Below are positions 18,387-28,500 of a stretch of 64,000 nt of DNA, piece after piece. The DNA is taken from positions 2,356,001 to 2,420,000 of the forward strand of contig NZ_CP033906.1 in assembly GCF_003816055.1 (NCBI RefSeq). Direction: 5' to 3'. Made by a program: the position numbers and the translations under genes. The stretch's first letter is position 1; each line of letters begins with the position of its first letter. The notes below the pieces were generated by a model. That model saw only the letters and a list, made by a program, of their open reading frames with translations. It was not told the origin of the DNA and searched no databases. The stretch comes from Bacillus sp. FJAT-42376 (lineage in GTDB: Bacteria; Bacillota; Bacilli; Bacillales; Bacillaceae).

Positions 18387-19448
18387 ATGAAAATGAAAAA
18401 ATGGGGTTTAGCTCTATCAGCAGTTCTGGCTGCCGGTACAATTCTTGGTGCTTGCGGCAATAAATCAGCTGAAACAGGCGGAAAAGCAAGCGATTTCACC
18501 GTAGCAATGGTAACGGATGTAGGCGGAGTAGATGATAAATCATTTAACCAGTCTGCATGGGAAGGCATTCAAAAATTCGGTGAAGAAAACAACATGGAAA
18601 AAGGAAATAAAGGGTTTAACTATCTTCAATCCAAAAACGATGGTGACTATGTGACCAACCTGAATACATTGGTTCGCCAAAAATATGATCTCATTTACGG
18701 AATCGGCTACAAGCTGCAGCCTGCCATTCAGGAGATTGCGGATCAGCAAAAGAAAACGAATTTTGCAATCGTTGACAGTGTCGTAGAAAAAGATAACGTA
18801 GCAAGCATCGTTTTTAAAGAGAATGAAGGTTCTTTCCTTGTTGGAGTTGTAGCAGGCCTGACAACAAAAACAAATAAAATTGGTTTTGTCGGAGGAATGG
18901 AAGGCGAACTTATCGGCAAATTCGAAGCTGGATTTGTTGAAGGTGTAAAAGCAGCCAACCCTAAAGCAACAGTAGATGTGCAGTACGCAGGAGCATTTGA
19001 TAAAGCGGATAAAGGAAAAGCCATTGCTTCTTCTATGTACGGATCGGGAGCAGACATCATTTATCACGCAGCCGGCGCGACTGGAAACGGTGTATTCTCA
19101 GAAGCGATCGATCTGAAGAAAAAAGATCCTTCCCGCGAGCTTTATGTAATCGGTGTGGATAAAGACCAAAGCGAAGAAGGAAAAGGGAAAGACAAAGACG
19201 GCAAAGAATTCAACATCACGTTAACCTCCATGGTTAAACGCGTTGATGTAGCAGTGAAAGACCTTGCTGAAAAAGCGAAAAACAATGAATTCCCTGGCGG
19301 AAAAGTAATCAGCTACGGATTGGATCAAGATGCCATCAGCGTAGCAAAGGGCGACAACGTCTCTGAAGATGTTATGAAAAAAGTAGAAGAATACAAAGAA
19401 AAGATCAGCAAGGGCGAAATCGAAGTTCCAACTGCTCCTGCAAAATAA
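18387..19448 (+). CDS. BmpA/Med family substrate-binding lipoprotein
   Basis: A 353-residue lipoprotein that captures the ligand for an ABC importer. The signal peptide ends in the lipobox LGAC (Cys23), followed by GNKSAETGG. The mature domain starts [22 protein letters not shown], typical of the Bmp (PBP1-like) family that binds nucleosides such as guanosine. Three downstream genes supply the ATPase and permeases in the NupNOPQ arrangement of B. subtilis. A second ATG at 18393 is possible; GGGGGG lies before both. A terminator directly after the gene suggests that the binding protein is made in excess over the membrane parts. Confidence 0.92.
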   Translation: MKMKKWGLALSAVLAAGTILGACGNKSAETGGKASDFTVAMVTDVGGVDDKSFNQSAWEGIQKFGEENNMEKGNKGFNYLQSKNDGDYVTNLNTLVRQKYDLIYGIGYKLQPAIQEIADQQKKTNFAIVDSVVEKDNVASIVFKENEGSFLVGVVAGLTTKTNKIGFVGGMEGELIGKFEAGFVEGVKAANPKATVDVQYAGAFDKADKGKAIASSMYGSGADIIYHAAGATGNGVFSEAIDLKKKDPSRELYVIGVDKDQSEEGKGKDKDGKEFNITLTSMVKRVDVAVKDLAEKAKNNEFPGGKVISYGLDQDAISVAKGDNVSEDVMKKVEEYKEKISKGEIEVPTAPAK

Positions 19449-19463
19449 TCGAATGTCAACTGG

Positions 19464-19492
19464 AAAGGCTAGATCTTCTTCTAGCCTTTTTT
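19464..19492 (+). terminator. Terminator/attenuator within the nucleoside transporter operon
   Basis: AAAGGCTAGA / TCTAGCCTTTTTT with loop TCTTC(T), between the binding-protein gene and the ATPase gene. Partial readthrough would explain how the transporter genes downstream are expressed. Confidence 0.88.
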
Positions 19493-19615
19493 AAAGCCGG
19501 ATTTTACTGCAATCTGTATGACTGTCTCTGTCTGAAAGTCCGTTTGGAATCCAAATCGATTTTCAGATGGAGATGTGCATTCAAGCTGTCCATCATGATA
19601 AAGGAGTGAAGCACC

Positions 19616-21145
19616 ATGGATTATGTAATCGAAATGCTTGGAATCCGCAAAGAGTTTCCCGGAATTGTCGCGAACAATAATATCACCCTGCAAGTGGAAA
19701 AAGGGGAGATACATGCTTTACTCGGTGAGAACGGCGCGGGCAAGTCGACGCTTATGAATGTACTTTTCGGTTTATATCAGCCGGAAAAAGGAGAAATCCG
19801 GGTTAAGGGCCAGAAAGTGGATATTACTAATCCTAATATAGCAAATGATCTCGGAATAGGTATGGTACATCAACATTTCATGCTTGTCAACAATTTTACT
19901 GTTACCGAAAACATTATATTAGGAAATGAACCATCTAAGATGGGGAAAACGAATTTAAAAGAAGCAGAACAGCAGGTCCGGGAAATTTCCGAAAAATACG
20001 GATTAGCCGTAGATCCTCAAGCGAAAATTTCGGATATTTCTGTAGGGATGCAGCAGCGTGTTGAAATTTTGAAAACCCTGTACAGAGGTGCAGAAATTCT
20101 GATTTTTGATGAACCGACTGCCGTGCTTACACCTCAGGAAATTAAAGAACTAATTTCCATCATGAAGGCTTTGATTAAAGAGGGGAAATCCATTATTTTG
20201 ATTACCCACAAGCTGAAAGAAATTATGGAAGTGTGCCACAAAGTCACCGTTATCCGAAAAGGAGAGGGCATCGGAACGGTTTTAGTATCGGAAACGAACC
20301 CGAATGAACTTGCATCTCTTATGGTCGGACGGGAAGTGCTGTTTACGACGGCGAAAACACCGGCTGTGCCTAAAGATACGGTACTTGAAGTGAAAGATCT
20401 CGTAGTGAAGGACTCAAGGCAGGTAACGGCAATTGATTCACTGTCATTGAACGTAAAAGCAGGAGAAATTGTTGGAATTGCCGGGGTGGATGGCAATGGC
20501 CAAACGGAATTGATTGAAGCGATTACCGGACTTAGAAAGCATGAATCAGGCTCCATCCTTTTAAACGGAAAAGAAATTTCCCGCCTGAATCCGAGAAAAG
20601 TGGCTGAATCCGGTGTCGGGCATATACCTCAGGACCGCCACAAGCATGGTCTCGTTTTGGATTTCTCTATTGGTGAAAACATGGTGCTTCAAACGTATTA
20701 TCAGAAGCCTTTCTCGAAAACGGGGATTCTGAAGTTTAAAGAAATTTTCAAAAAAGCAGAAAAGCTTATCGAAGAATTTGATGTTCGTACACCGAGCTCC
20801 ACTACCCCTGCAAGGGCTCTTTCTGGAGGAAATCAGCAAAAAGCCATTATTGGGCGCGAAGTGGACCGTGATCCTGATCTGCTGATTGCTGCCCAGCCGA
20901 CAAGGGGTCTGGATGTAGGAGCCATTGAATTTATTCATAGACGCCTCATTGAGCAGCGGGATAAAGGGAAAGGCATTCTGCTTGTATCGTTTGAGCTGGA
21001 TGAAATTATGAATGTTAGCGACCGGATAGCCGTGCTGTATGAAGGAAAAATAGTCGCGATTGTGAAACCGGAAGAAACGACAGAGCAGGAACTTGGTTTA
21101 CTCATGGCAGGAAGCAAGCTTAAGGGGAAAGGTGTGACATCATGA
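19616..21145 (+). CDS. Nucleoside ABC transporter, double ATP-binding protein
   Basis: A 509-residue ATPase with two fused nucleotide-binding domains, as in sugar/nucleoside importers (NupO/YufO type). Domain 1: Walker A GENGAGKST (37-45), Q-loop region MVHQHFML, signature SVGMQQRVEIL, Walker B ILIFDEPTA. Domain 2 (about 260-500) has the changed P-loop GVDGNGQTEL, signature LSGGNQQKAIIGRE, and AAQPTRGLDVGA in place of a standard Walker B Asp-Glu, so only site 1 looks fully catalytic, which is normal in this family. RBS AAGGAGTGAAG precedes the ATG. It overlaps the next permease gene by ATGA. Confidence 0.92.
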   Translation: MDYVIEMLGIRKEFPGIVANNNITLQVEKGEIHALLGENGAGKSTLMNVLFGLYQPEKGEIRVKGQKVDITNPNIANDLGIGMVHQHFMLVNNFTVTENIILGNEPSKMGKTNLKEAEQQVREISEKYGLAVDPQAKISDISVGMQQRVEILKTLYRGAEILIFDEPTAVLTPQEIKELISIMKALIKEGKSIILITHKLKEIMEVCHKVTVIRKGEGIGTVLVSETNPNELASLMVGREVLFTTAKTPAVPKDTVLEVKDLVVKDSRQVTAIDSLSLNVKAGEIVGIAGVDGNGQTELIEAITGLRKHESGSILLNGKEISRLNPRKVAESGVGHIPQDRHKHGLVLDFSIGENMVLQTYYQKPFSKTGILKFKEIFKKAEKLIEEFDVRTPSSTTPARALSGGNQQKAIIGREVDRDPDLLIAAQPTRGLDVGAIEFIHRRLIEQRDKGKGILLVSFELDEIMNVSDRIAVLYEGKIVAIVKPEETTEQELGLLMAGSKLKGKGVTS

Positions 21146-22191
21146 AAATCATCAGCCGTTATATGAATTTAGTAATACCGGTTATTGCCGTCATCCTTGG
21201 CCTGCTTATCGGAGCTGTCGTCATGCTTGTAAGCGGCTATGATCCGGTTCTTGGATATGCTGCACTTTGGAACGGAATTTTTGGGGATCCTTACAATATC
21301 GGGGATACAATCCGTCTTATGACCCCTTATATATTGACGGGACTGGCTGTAGCCTTTGCCTTTAAAACGGGTCTGTTTAATATCGGGGTCGAAGGCCAGG
21401 TTCTTGTGGGATGGCTTGCCTCCGTCTGGGTAGGATTGGCTTTTGATCTGCCAAAAATCATCCATTTGCCGCTAGCAGTTGCTGCAGCCGGTTTAGCGGG
21501 AGCTTTATGGGGATTTATCCCGGGATTTTTAAAAGCACGTTTCCGTGTTCATGAAGTCATCGTCACCATCATGATGAACTACATTGCTTTATATGCAACA
21601 AATGCAATTATTCAATCGGTCTTAACAAAAGGAAGCGATACAACGAAAGAAATTGCGGCTACTGCGAGTCTGCGCTCTGACACGTTTGAAGCGATCACGA
21701 ACTATTCGAGAATGCATTACGGAATTCTTATTGCCTTGATTGCTGCATTTATTATGTGGTTTTTGCTTGAGCGCACGACTAAAGGGTATGAGCTCCGTGC
21801 CGTTGGATTCAATCAGGATGCTGCTCATTATGCAGGGATGAACGTGAACCGCAATATTATCCTTTCGATGGTCATTTCAGGAGCTTTCGCTGGAATCGCC
21901 GGTTCGATGGAAGGACTGGGAACTTTCCAATATGCATCCGTTAAAGCCGGATTCACCGGAATCGGGTTTGATGGAATCGCAGTCGCTCTTCTTGGCGGAA
22001 ATACAGCAATTGGCGTTATATTTGCCGCGTTCCTCTTCGGGGGGTTAAAGGTCGGGGCGCTGAATATGCCTCTTGAAGCAAATGTTCCAAACGAGCTGGT
22101 TGAAATCGTCATTGCTCTAATCATATTCTTTGTTGCATCCAGTTACTTTATCCGCTGGTTTTTGCTTAGGTTCAAAAAGGGGGAGAAATAA
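21142..22191 (+). CDS. Nucleoside ABC transporter permease 1
   Basis: A 349-residue integral membrane permease of the BPD_transp_2 (LivHM/RbsC-like) family, with eight to ten hydrophobic helices beginning at IPVIAVILGLLIGAVVMLV. The cytoplasmic loop TKGYELRAVGFNQDAAHYAGMN is the coupling region for the ATPase. It equals NupP/YufP by position and sequence character. It overlaps the ATPase gene by four bases and abuts the second permease, which forms the heterodimer with it. Confidence 0.9.
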   Translation: MKIISRYMNLVIPVIAVILGLLIGAVVMLVSGYDPVLGYAALWNGIFGDPYNIGDTIRLMTPYILTGLAVAFAFKTGLFNIGVEGQVLVGWLASVWVGLAFDLPKIIHLPLAVAAAGLAGALWGFIPGFLKARFRVHEVIVTIMMNYIALYATNAIIQSVLTKGSDTTKEIAATASLRSDTFEAITNYSRMHYGILIALIAAFIMWFLLERTTKGYELRAVGFNQDAAHYAGMNVNRNIILSMVISGAFAGIAGSMEGLGTFQYASVKAGFTGIGFDGIAVALLGGNTAIGVIFAAFLFGGLKVGALNMPLEANVPNELVEIVIALIIFFVASSYFIRWFLLRFKKGEK

Positions 22192-23151
22192 ATGAGCTTA
22201 CTTCAGGCACTGCAGATTATTATACCTACCGCTCTATTTGTAGCGGCTCCTCTTATTCTGACCGCTTTAGGCGGGGTATTCAGTGAAAAATCAGGTGTTG
22301 TAAATATTGGTCTTGAAGGGCTGATGGTCGTTGGGGCATTTACCGGGATTGTTTTTAATCTATCCTTTGCTGAAACCTTCGGCACCCTGACTCCATGGCT
22401 TTCCCTGCTCGCTGCGATGATTGCGAGCGCCCTGTTTTCTGTGCTGCATGCCGTTGCAACGATTACGTTTCGTGCAGATCAGGTAGTCAGCGGGGTAGCC
22501 ATTAACTTTCTCGCTTTAGGCTTAACCCTGTTTCTCGTAAAAAACATTTACGATAAGGGACAAACAGACCGCATTCAGGAAAGTTTCGATATTATTGACA
22601 TTCCGCTTTTAAGTAAGATTCCGGTGATCGGACCGCTGTTTTTCAGCAACGGCTATATCACGTCCTACATTGCGATCCTGCTCTCTGTCCTCGTTTGGTA
22701 TGTGATTTACAAAACGCCATTCGGCTTAAGGCTGAGAGCGGTCGGTGAGCATCCGATGGCAGCAGATACGATGGGAATCAATGTGACCAAAATGAGATAC
22801 ATCGGTGTCATATTGTCAGGTGCCCTTGCGGGGATCGGCGGATCCATCTATGCCACCATTATTTCAAGGGATTTCAGCCATGCTACCATCAGCGGACAGG
22901 GGTTTATGGCTCTGGCAGCCATGATCTTCGGAAAATGGCATCCGCTTGGCGCGATGGGGGCTGCCCTATTCTTTGGATTGGCACAGGGGATCAGTATTGT
23001 TGGCGGATCCATCCCGTTTTTGAAAGATATCCCGGAAGTGTACCTGCTTATCACACCGTACGTGCTGACGATCCTTGCATTGACAGGTTTCATCGGACGG
23101 GCAGATGCGCCGAAGGCTTTGGGAACACCTTATATTAAAGGCAAAAGATAA
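22192..23151 (+). CDS. Nucleoside ABC transporter permease 2
   Basis: A 319-residue permease of the same family (NupQ/YufQ type). It carries GVFSEKSGVVNIGLEGLMVVGAF at the N-terminus and the coupling segment FGLRLRAVGEHPMAADTMGIN. It starts at the base after the preceding stop, with AGGGGGAG upstream inside the previous gene. It is the last gene of the importer operon and is closed by a terminator. Confidence 0.9.
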   Translation: MSLLQALQIIIPTALFVAAPLILTALGGVFSEKSGVVNIGLEGLMVVGAFTGIVFNLSFAETFGTLTPWLSLLAAMIASALFSVLHAVATITFRADQVVSGVAINFLALGLTLFLVKNIYDKGQTDRIQESFDIIDIPLLSKIPVIGPLFFSNGYITSYIAILLSVLVWYVIYKTPFGLRLRAVGEHPMAADTMGINVTKMRYIGVILSGALAGIGGSIYATIISRDFSHATISGQGFMALAAMIFGKWHPLGAMGAALFFGLAQGISIVGGSIPFLKDIPEVYLLITPYVLTILALTGFIGRADAPKALGTPYIKGKR

Positions 23152-23175
23152 AAGCTGCTTCTTGCAGCTTTTTTT
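23151..23175 (+). terminator. Terminator of the nucleoside transporter operon
   Basis: AAAGCTGC / GCAGCTTTTTTT with loop TTCTT; the left arm begins at the last base of the stop codon. Confidence 0.92.
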
Positions 23176-23180
23176 GTTTG

Positions 23181-23292
23181 GCTCCGGCACTCGGTGATTG
23201 CGAGATTCCTCCCGGCAGGCGCAAAGAGGCAGGTTCACCGCCCGCCAAAGTTTGCTGGCGCTGCACGGAAATCACCAGTTAAGTTTAATTAA
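23181..23292 (+). repeat. Degenerate copy of the dispersed G+C-rich repeat module (copy D)
   Basis: GCGAGATTCCT, GGCGCAAAGAGGCAGG, TTCACCGCCCGCC, GGAAATCACCAGTTAAGTTTAA match the 3' half of the module at 24843-25005 in the same orientation, with many substitutions. It directly follows the importer terminator. The rest of this 307-bp gap (23293-23458) has no feature I can support. Confidence 0.6.
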
Positions 23293-23458
23293 ATCTCTGC
23301 AGGAATAAGGTAAACAAATCCCCTGGCGATCTGGTATATAAATGGACAAGGAGTAAATTACCACACCAGCCTTTCCGTTTCTGATCGATTAATGCTGAAT
23401 AAAAGATCTGCACATTCGGCACAATGTTCATATCGACTAAATGAGTTGGGTGAATGAA

Positions 23459-24682
23459 ATGGCAGATTCAAATAAGCTGAATTTATTGGCACTGTCCTCA
23501 GTGCCGCTCGTTATGACGCTCGGTAATTCTATGCTGATCCCCGTTCTTCCAGCTATAGAAAAAGAGCTGGGAATCACCTCTTTCCAGGTTTCATTGATTA
23601 TTACGGTTTATTCGATTGTCGCCATTCTTTTGATTCCGCTTGCCGGGTACTTGTCAGACCGGATTGGAAGAAAAACAGTTATGGTTCCCTGCCTGATCAT
23701 TGCCGGTGCGGGAGGAGCCCTGTCGGCCTGGGCTTCCACCAATTCGGGGAATCCATTCTTGTGGATTCTTGCAGGGAGGATTCTTCAGGGGATAGGTTCT
23801 GCGGGTGCGGCACCTGTTGTCATACCTCTGATTGGTGATCTATTTGATGATGATGAAAAAATCAGCTCTGGACTTGGCTTAATTGAAACAGCCAATACAG
23901 CCGGTAAAGTGCTGAGTCCGATTATCGGGGCATTTTTAGCAAGCTTTGTCTGGTATTTGCCGTTTTGGTTTATTCCGTTTTTCAGTATCATCGGAGTTCT
24001 TCTCGTATTTTTTATGGTGAAAGTACCAAAAAAAGAAAAGGAAGCACAGTCCTTGAAAGAGTTTTTAAAATGCGTGAAGGACATTTTTAAGAAAAGCGGC
24101 AGGTGGCTGTATGCCATCTTTGCCATTGGCGGAATTATCATGCTTGTTTTATTTGGAATTCTTTTTTATTTGTCCGATACGCTAGAGAAAAAGTATGGAA
24201 TCGACGGAGTGGCAAAAGGGTTTATGCTCGCAATTCCGCTGCTTGCTTTATCCGTTAGTTCCTTTATCGCAGGAAAGGTGATAGGCAGTAAGAAGCATTT
24301 AATGAAGGTGCTGATCGTGATGGGAATGGCGCTTCTTGCTGTTTCTTTTGTAGCAATCCGTTTGCAGCATTCGTTTGCGTTTCTGATTGTATTTCTCGTG
24401 CTCAGCGGAATTGGAATCGGAGTGGCGCTCCCGTCACTCGATGCACTCATTACAGAGGGGATTGAAAAGGAGCACAGGGGAACGATCACGTCATTTTACA
24501 GCTCTATGCGGTTTATCGGTGTCGCTGCCGGACCTCCTCTCTATGCGGCCATTATGCCAAGATCGGAACATTGGATTTATTACGTATCGATCGGATTCAG
24601 TTTTACCGCCATGCTGATTGGCATGTTTTTTATCAGACCCCAGGAAAAAAGCGGACAGCCATCCAAGCTGAAAGCAACGTAG
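23459..24682 (+). CDS. MFS transporter (drug or metabolite exporter type)
   Basis: A 407-residue major facilitator with about 12 transmembrane helices. The family loop 2-3 motif is GYLSDRIGRKTVMVPC, and a motif-C-like stretch is GRILQGIGSAGAAPVV in helix 5 territory. A central cytoplasmic loop (KVPKKEKEAQSLKEF) separates the halves. Its position after the ymfC region suggests the B. subtilis ymfD site, but orthology is not proven. An ATG at 23441 lacks a ribosome binding site; TTGGGTGA precedes 23459. The stop codon TAG overlaps the first base of the large repeat downstream. Confidence 0.85.
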   Translation: MADSNKLNLLALSSVPLVMTLGNSMLIPVLPAIEKELGITSFQVSLIITVYSIVAILLIPLAGYLSDRIGRKTVMVPCLIIAGAGGALSAWASTNSGNPFLWILAGRILQGIGSAGAAPVVIPLIGDLFDDDEKISSGLGLIETANTAGKVLSPIIGAFLASFVWYLPFWFIPFFSIIGVLLVFFMVKVPKKEKEAQSLKEFLKCVKDIFKKSGRWLYAIFAIGGIIMLVLFGILFYLSDTLEKKYGIDGVAKGFMLAIPLLALSVSSFIAGKVIGSKKHLMKVLIVMGMALLAVSFVAIRLQHSFAFLIVFLVLSGIGIGVALPSLDALITEGIEKEHRGTITSFYSSMRFIGVAAGPPLYAAIMPRSEHWIYYVSIGFSFTAMLIGMFFIRPQEKSGQPSKLKAT

Positions 24683-25039
24683 AGGATGGAACATAACTAA
24701 ACAAAATTGTTGTCCTTAGGCCGAATATTTTTTTTGAAAAAAGCATAAAAAACAACAAAACCGAACTATTGTGAAGCTCTAAACCAGAGTTTCAAATAAT
24801 AGTTCGGTTTTTTTATTCGCTATATTAAAGCGTATTGTTGATTTTTTAAACCCAGTTGATTGAAGTGGAAGGCGCGAGCCTCCGAGCTGATAGCAGCGGG
24901 ACAGGTGAGACCCCGCAGTGGCGAAGCCAGGAGGGAGGCTCACCGCCCGCCCAAGGATAAGCGAGCGCCTGCAACGAAAATCAACAGCCAAGTTTAACAG
25001 AGTTCTTTTATTAGCCTGAAACCTCTTGCCCAGCCTCTT
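24681..25039 (+). repeat. Composite repeat element with inverted ends (copy B)
   Basis: A 359-bp element. Its left end AGAGGATGGAACATAAC and right end TGCCCAGCCTCTT are imperfect inverted repeats of each other and match the ends of the 61776-62117 element. Inside are an ATTGTTGTCCT box, a hairpin with arms AAACCGAACTATT / AATAGTTCGGTTT (24759-24811), and a G+C-rich module (about 24830-25005) with CAGCGGGACAGGTGAGACCC, GAGGCTCACCGCCCGCCC and ATCAACAGCCAAGTTTAACA. No coding frame is credible. The left end overlaps the MFS stop codon. The hairpin with its T-run (GGTTTTTTTATT) may end MFS transcription. Confidence 0.85.
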
Positions 25040-25063
25040 CTTTTTTATAAGGCATATAAAGCC

Positions 25064-25093
25064 TTGACAGAATAGTCTGTCAACCGGTTTAAT
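25064..25093 (+). promoter_or_regulatory. marR promoter with palindromic MarR-type operator
   Basis: TTGACA (25064-25069) and TTTAAT (25088-25093) are 18 bp apart. A near-perfect palindrome, TTGACAGA / TCTGTCAA around ATAG (25064-25083), covers the -35 and spacer. A repressor bound there would block the polymerase, which is the usual way MarR regulators control themselves and a neighbouring pump. Confidence 0.78.
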
Positions 25094-25129
25094 AGTTTAT
25101 GTAGTGAATGGTTAATGAGGTGAACTATT

Positions 25130-25588
25130 ATGGATGGTGATAAAGTTAAAGCTTTCATACATAGGTATGAAGAGGTTTATTTCTTTGCAGCAAAAAGAGT
25201 CACAGCGATCGTGACAGAAAAGGTGCTAGAAGACATAACAATTGAGCAGTACCAAATTCTCCGCTACATCACCATGTTTCCGAACTGTCAGGCCACGATG
25301 CTTGCAGAGATGTGCGGAGTCAATAAGAGCGCTATCTCAGCCATGATAGAGAGGCTTGTTCAGAAAGGCTTTGTAGAACGGATGCGGGATGAAAAAGACC
25401 GCCGAAATGTTTTTCTTGAAAGCACGGCCAAAGGACGCGGTGTATACGAAAAAGGAGAGCAGCAAATCCAAAAATTCGTTTCAAGTTATTTAACCGAGCT
25501 TTCTGAAGAGGAAATTGATACCTTTTTGACCGTGTTTGAAAAAATCTCAGCCAGCATGGCGATGAAAGAGCGGGGAAATGAGCGATGA
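25130..25588 (+). CDS. MarR family transcriptional regulator
   Basis: A 152-residue dimeric winged-helix repressor. The DNA-binding segment is QATMLAEMCGVNKSAISAMIERLV, followed by the wing ERMRDEKDRRNVFLESTAKG. It is paired with an MMPL-type exporter, as B. subtilis ydgG is with ydgH. Strong RBS GAGGTGAAC. Its stop region overlaps the exporter start, so both come from one transcript controlled by the palindrome upstream. The inducer is unknown. Confidence 0.92.
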   Translation: MDGDKVKAFIHRYEEVYFFAAKRVTAIVTEKVLEDITIEQYQILRYITMFPNCQATMLAEMCGVNKSAISAMIERLVQKGFVERMRDEKDRRNVFLESTAKGRGVYEKGEQQIQKFVSSYLTELSEEEIDTFLTVFEKISASMAMKERGNER

Positions 25589-28500
25589 TGAGAGGGATAA
25601 TTAAGTTAAGATGGGTATTGCTGGCATTATGGGTTGCGGCTGCAGGCGTTCTTATGGCAACAGCACCAAACATGGGAGACCTTGTGGCAGAAAAAGGGCA
25701 AATTTCAGTTCCGGATGGCTACTCTTCCTCTGTAGCAGGAGATTTGCTTGAAGAGCAGTCTTCAAATAGCGGGGCTGCTCTGGCACTTGTTTTCCATGAT
25801 GATAAAAAGCTGAGCGAGACGGCAAAAAACGAAATGAAAAAAGCCGTAGAAGATCTTAAACAAAATAAGAAGGAACTCGGCATCCAGTCGATTACCACTC
25901 ATTTTGATAACAAAGAGCTTGAAAAGCAGATGGTGTCATCAGACGGGAAAACCATCCTTGCAGCCGTCTCGTTGGAAGACAGCAAAAAGCCGGTTGCGGA
26001 TGTTGCGGAAAGAATTAAAAAGCAAATTAGCCGCTACAAAGTGGATTCTTATATGACTGGGAGCGAGCTGATAGATAAAGATGTCGTAGACAGTTCGCAG
26101 GAAGGGCTTAAGAAGACGGAATATATTACGGTTGCGTTTATTCTTGTTGTCCTGATTCTTGTATTCCGATCCCTGGTGGCGCCGATTATTCCCCTGATAA
26201 CCGTCGGAGTTGCCTATATGGTCAGTCAGGCAGCTGTGTCGTATTTTGTGGAGTATTTTAATTTTCCTCTTTCTACTTTCACGCAGATCTTTATGGTCGC
26301 GGTAATGTTCGGAATCGGGACAGATTATTGCATTCTGCTTTTGAGCCGGTTCAAAGAAGAGCTTGGACACGGGGAAGATAAAACGGAAGCCATTATCAAA
26401 ACCTTTAAAACGGCAGGCAGAACCGTTATTTTCAGCGGTCTTGCTGTTTTTGCGGGATTTGCCTCTATTGCCTTTGCAGAATTTAAACTTTATCAGTCTG
26501 CGGTTGCAGTTGCGGTTGGGATTGCGTTCCTTATTATTGCCCTCATAACAATCGTTCCATTTTTTATGATGGTGCTCGGAAACAATCTATTCTGGCCGTT
26601 AAAAGGCAATATTAAACATTCTGAAAGCCGTTCATGGGAATGGGCCGGAAAATTTTCATTTAAAAGGCCAGTTATTGCTCTGCTGATTATCGCTGCCATT
26701 ATAGCACCGGCACTTCTTCAATATAATGGAAGCTTATCTTTCAATTCACTCGATGAAATTGGAGATCAATACGAGTCTGTCAAGGCATTTAACATTATTT
26801 CCGATAGTTTTGGCCCAGGTGAATCCCTTCCTGCCACGATTGTGATCAAAGATGATCAGCCGCTCAACAGGAAGGAAACACTCGCGACGATTGAAAAAAT
26901 AAGCGGGGACCTGGATCAGATTGACGATGTGGATAAAGTAAGAAGTGCAACCCGCCCTCTTGGAGATCAAATAAAGGATCTGGAAGTGGCCAGTCAGGCA
27001 GAAGAACTTGGCAATGGAATCGAAAAAGGAAATGACGGAATTAAAAAAATCGGGGAAGGCCTGAATCAGGCTTCCGAACAGCTTGCAGGATCAGAACCGA
27101 AGCTGAAGGAGGCAACGTCCGGGATTGACCAGCTTATAAAAGGTTCAAACGACCTTAAAAATGGGGTCGGCGAAGTAGAAAAAGCCTTGAAACAAATAGA
27201 AAAAGGGATGAATCAAGGTTCATCCGGTTCCCTGGAAATCAAAAAACAAGTAGATTCGGCTAAAAAGAATGTCGATCAGCTGATTGCTGGAAGCGGCGCA
27301 GTACTCTCGGGATATAAAGAAGCTGAAAAACAGCTTGGCGAGCTTTCGAAAGGTTTAACAGCGGTCGATAAAGGAGTAAAAGGTTCTCAGGCTGCCATAG
27401 CCGGACTAAAAGATCCGCTGAATAGACTCGCAGCCAACCCCGCCTATCCAAATATTCAAAATGATCCGGATTATCAAGTCGTTTACGGAAGCATTTTAGG
27501 ACTTGAAAAGGGACTTTCTGAGCTATCCGGGGCTTCGGAAAAGCTGGCAGCGGGATTGCAAGCAGCTCTGCCGCAGATTAAAAAGGCGAATGACGGGCTG
27601 TCTGCAGTAAATAACGGGCAGAAACAGTTCCAAAATGGACTTGGCCAGCTTTCTGATGGATTAGGCCAGCTTTCTGATGGACTGGCGGCTGCCTCAAATG
27701 GTCAAAATCAAGTCATTCGCCAGCTTCCTAAACTTTCAGAGGGAGCAGGCATGCTTGCGGATGGGCAGTCAGAGTTGAAAAATGGGCTGAATCCATTCTC
27801 ATCGCAGCTCGGTTCACTCACAAAAGGGCTTGATGACAGTGTCAACGGGCTGACGCAAGTCTCCGGCGGCCTGAACGAAGCTGAATCGTATCTGGAAGGT
27901 CTCAGCCGCTCCGGTGCAGACGGGTTCTACTTGCCGGATGAGGTTTTAAAGAACGATGAGTTTCAGCAAGTTTTTAATGAATACATGTCAGAAGATAAAA
28001 CCCTCACAACCATGGATGTGGTTTTGAAAGTGAATCCGTATTCCAATGAAGCGCTCTCGAAAATGAATGAAGTGGAAGACACAGTAAAAAGAGCAGTCAA
28101 AGGAACGTCGCTTGAAAATGCGACAGTGGGTGTATCAGGTGTAACAAGCACTTATGCGGATTTAAAGCAGATTTCGGACGCTGATTACAACCGTACTGTG
28201 TTGTTCATGATCTCTGCGATTTTGATCATCCTCGCGATTCTGTTAAGATCGTTTGTCATGCCGATCTATCTTGTAGGGTCGCTTTTGATCACGTATTACT
28301 CTGCGAGTGCAATTTCCGAGTGGATATTTGTGGATCTCTTAGGATATGACGGAATCAACTGGGCTGTCCCTTTCTTCGGATTTGTCATTTTAATGGCATT
28401 GGGAATCGATTATTCCATATTCCTGATGGACCGGTTTAACGAGTATAAAGATCTTGACGTAAAGTCCGCCATGATTACGGCGATGAAAAACATGGGAACC

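Noticed and set aside
24681..25039. Insertion sequence with transposase
   Set aside because: Inverted ends exist, but there is no transposase frame; it is called a repeat element instead.
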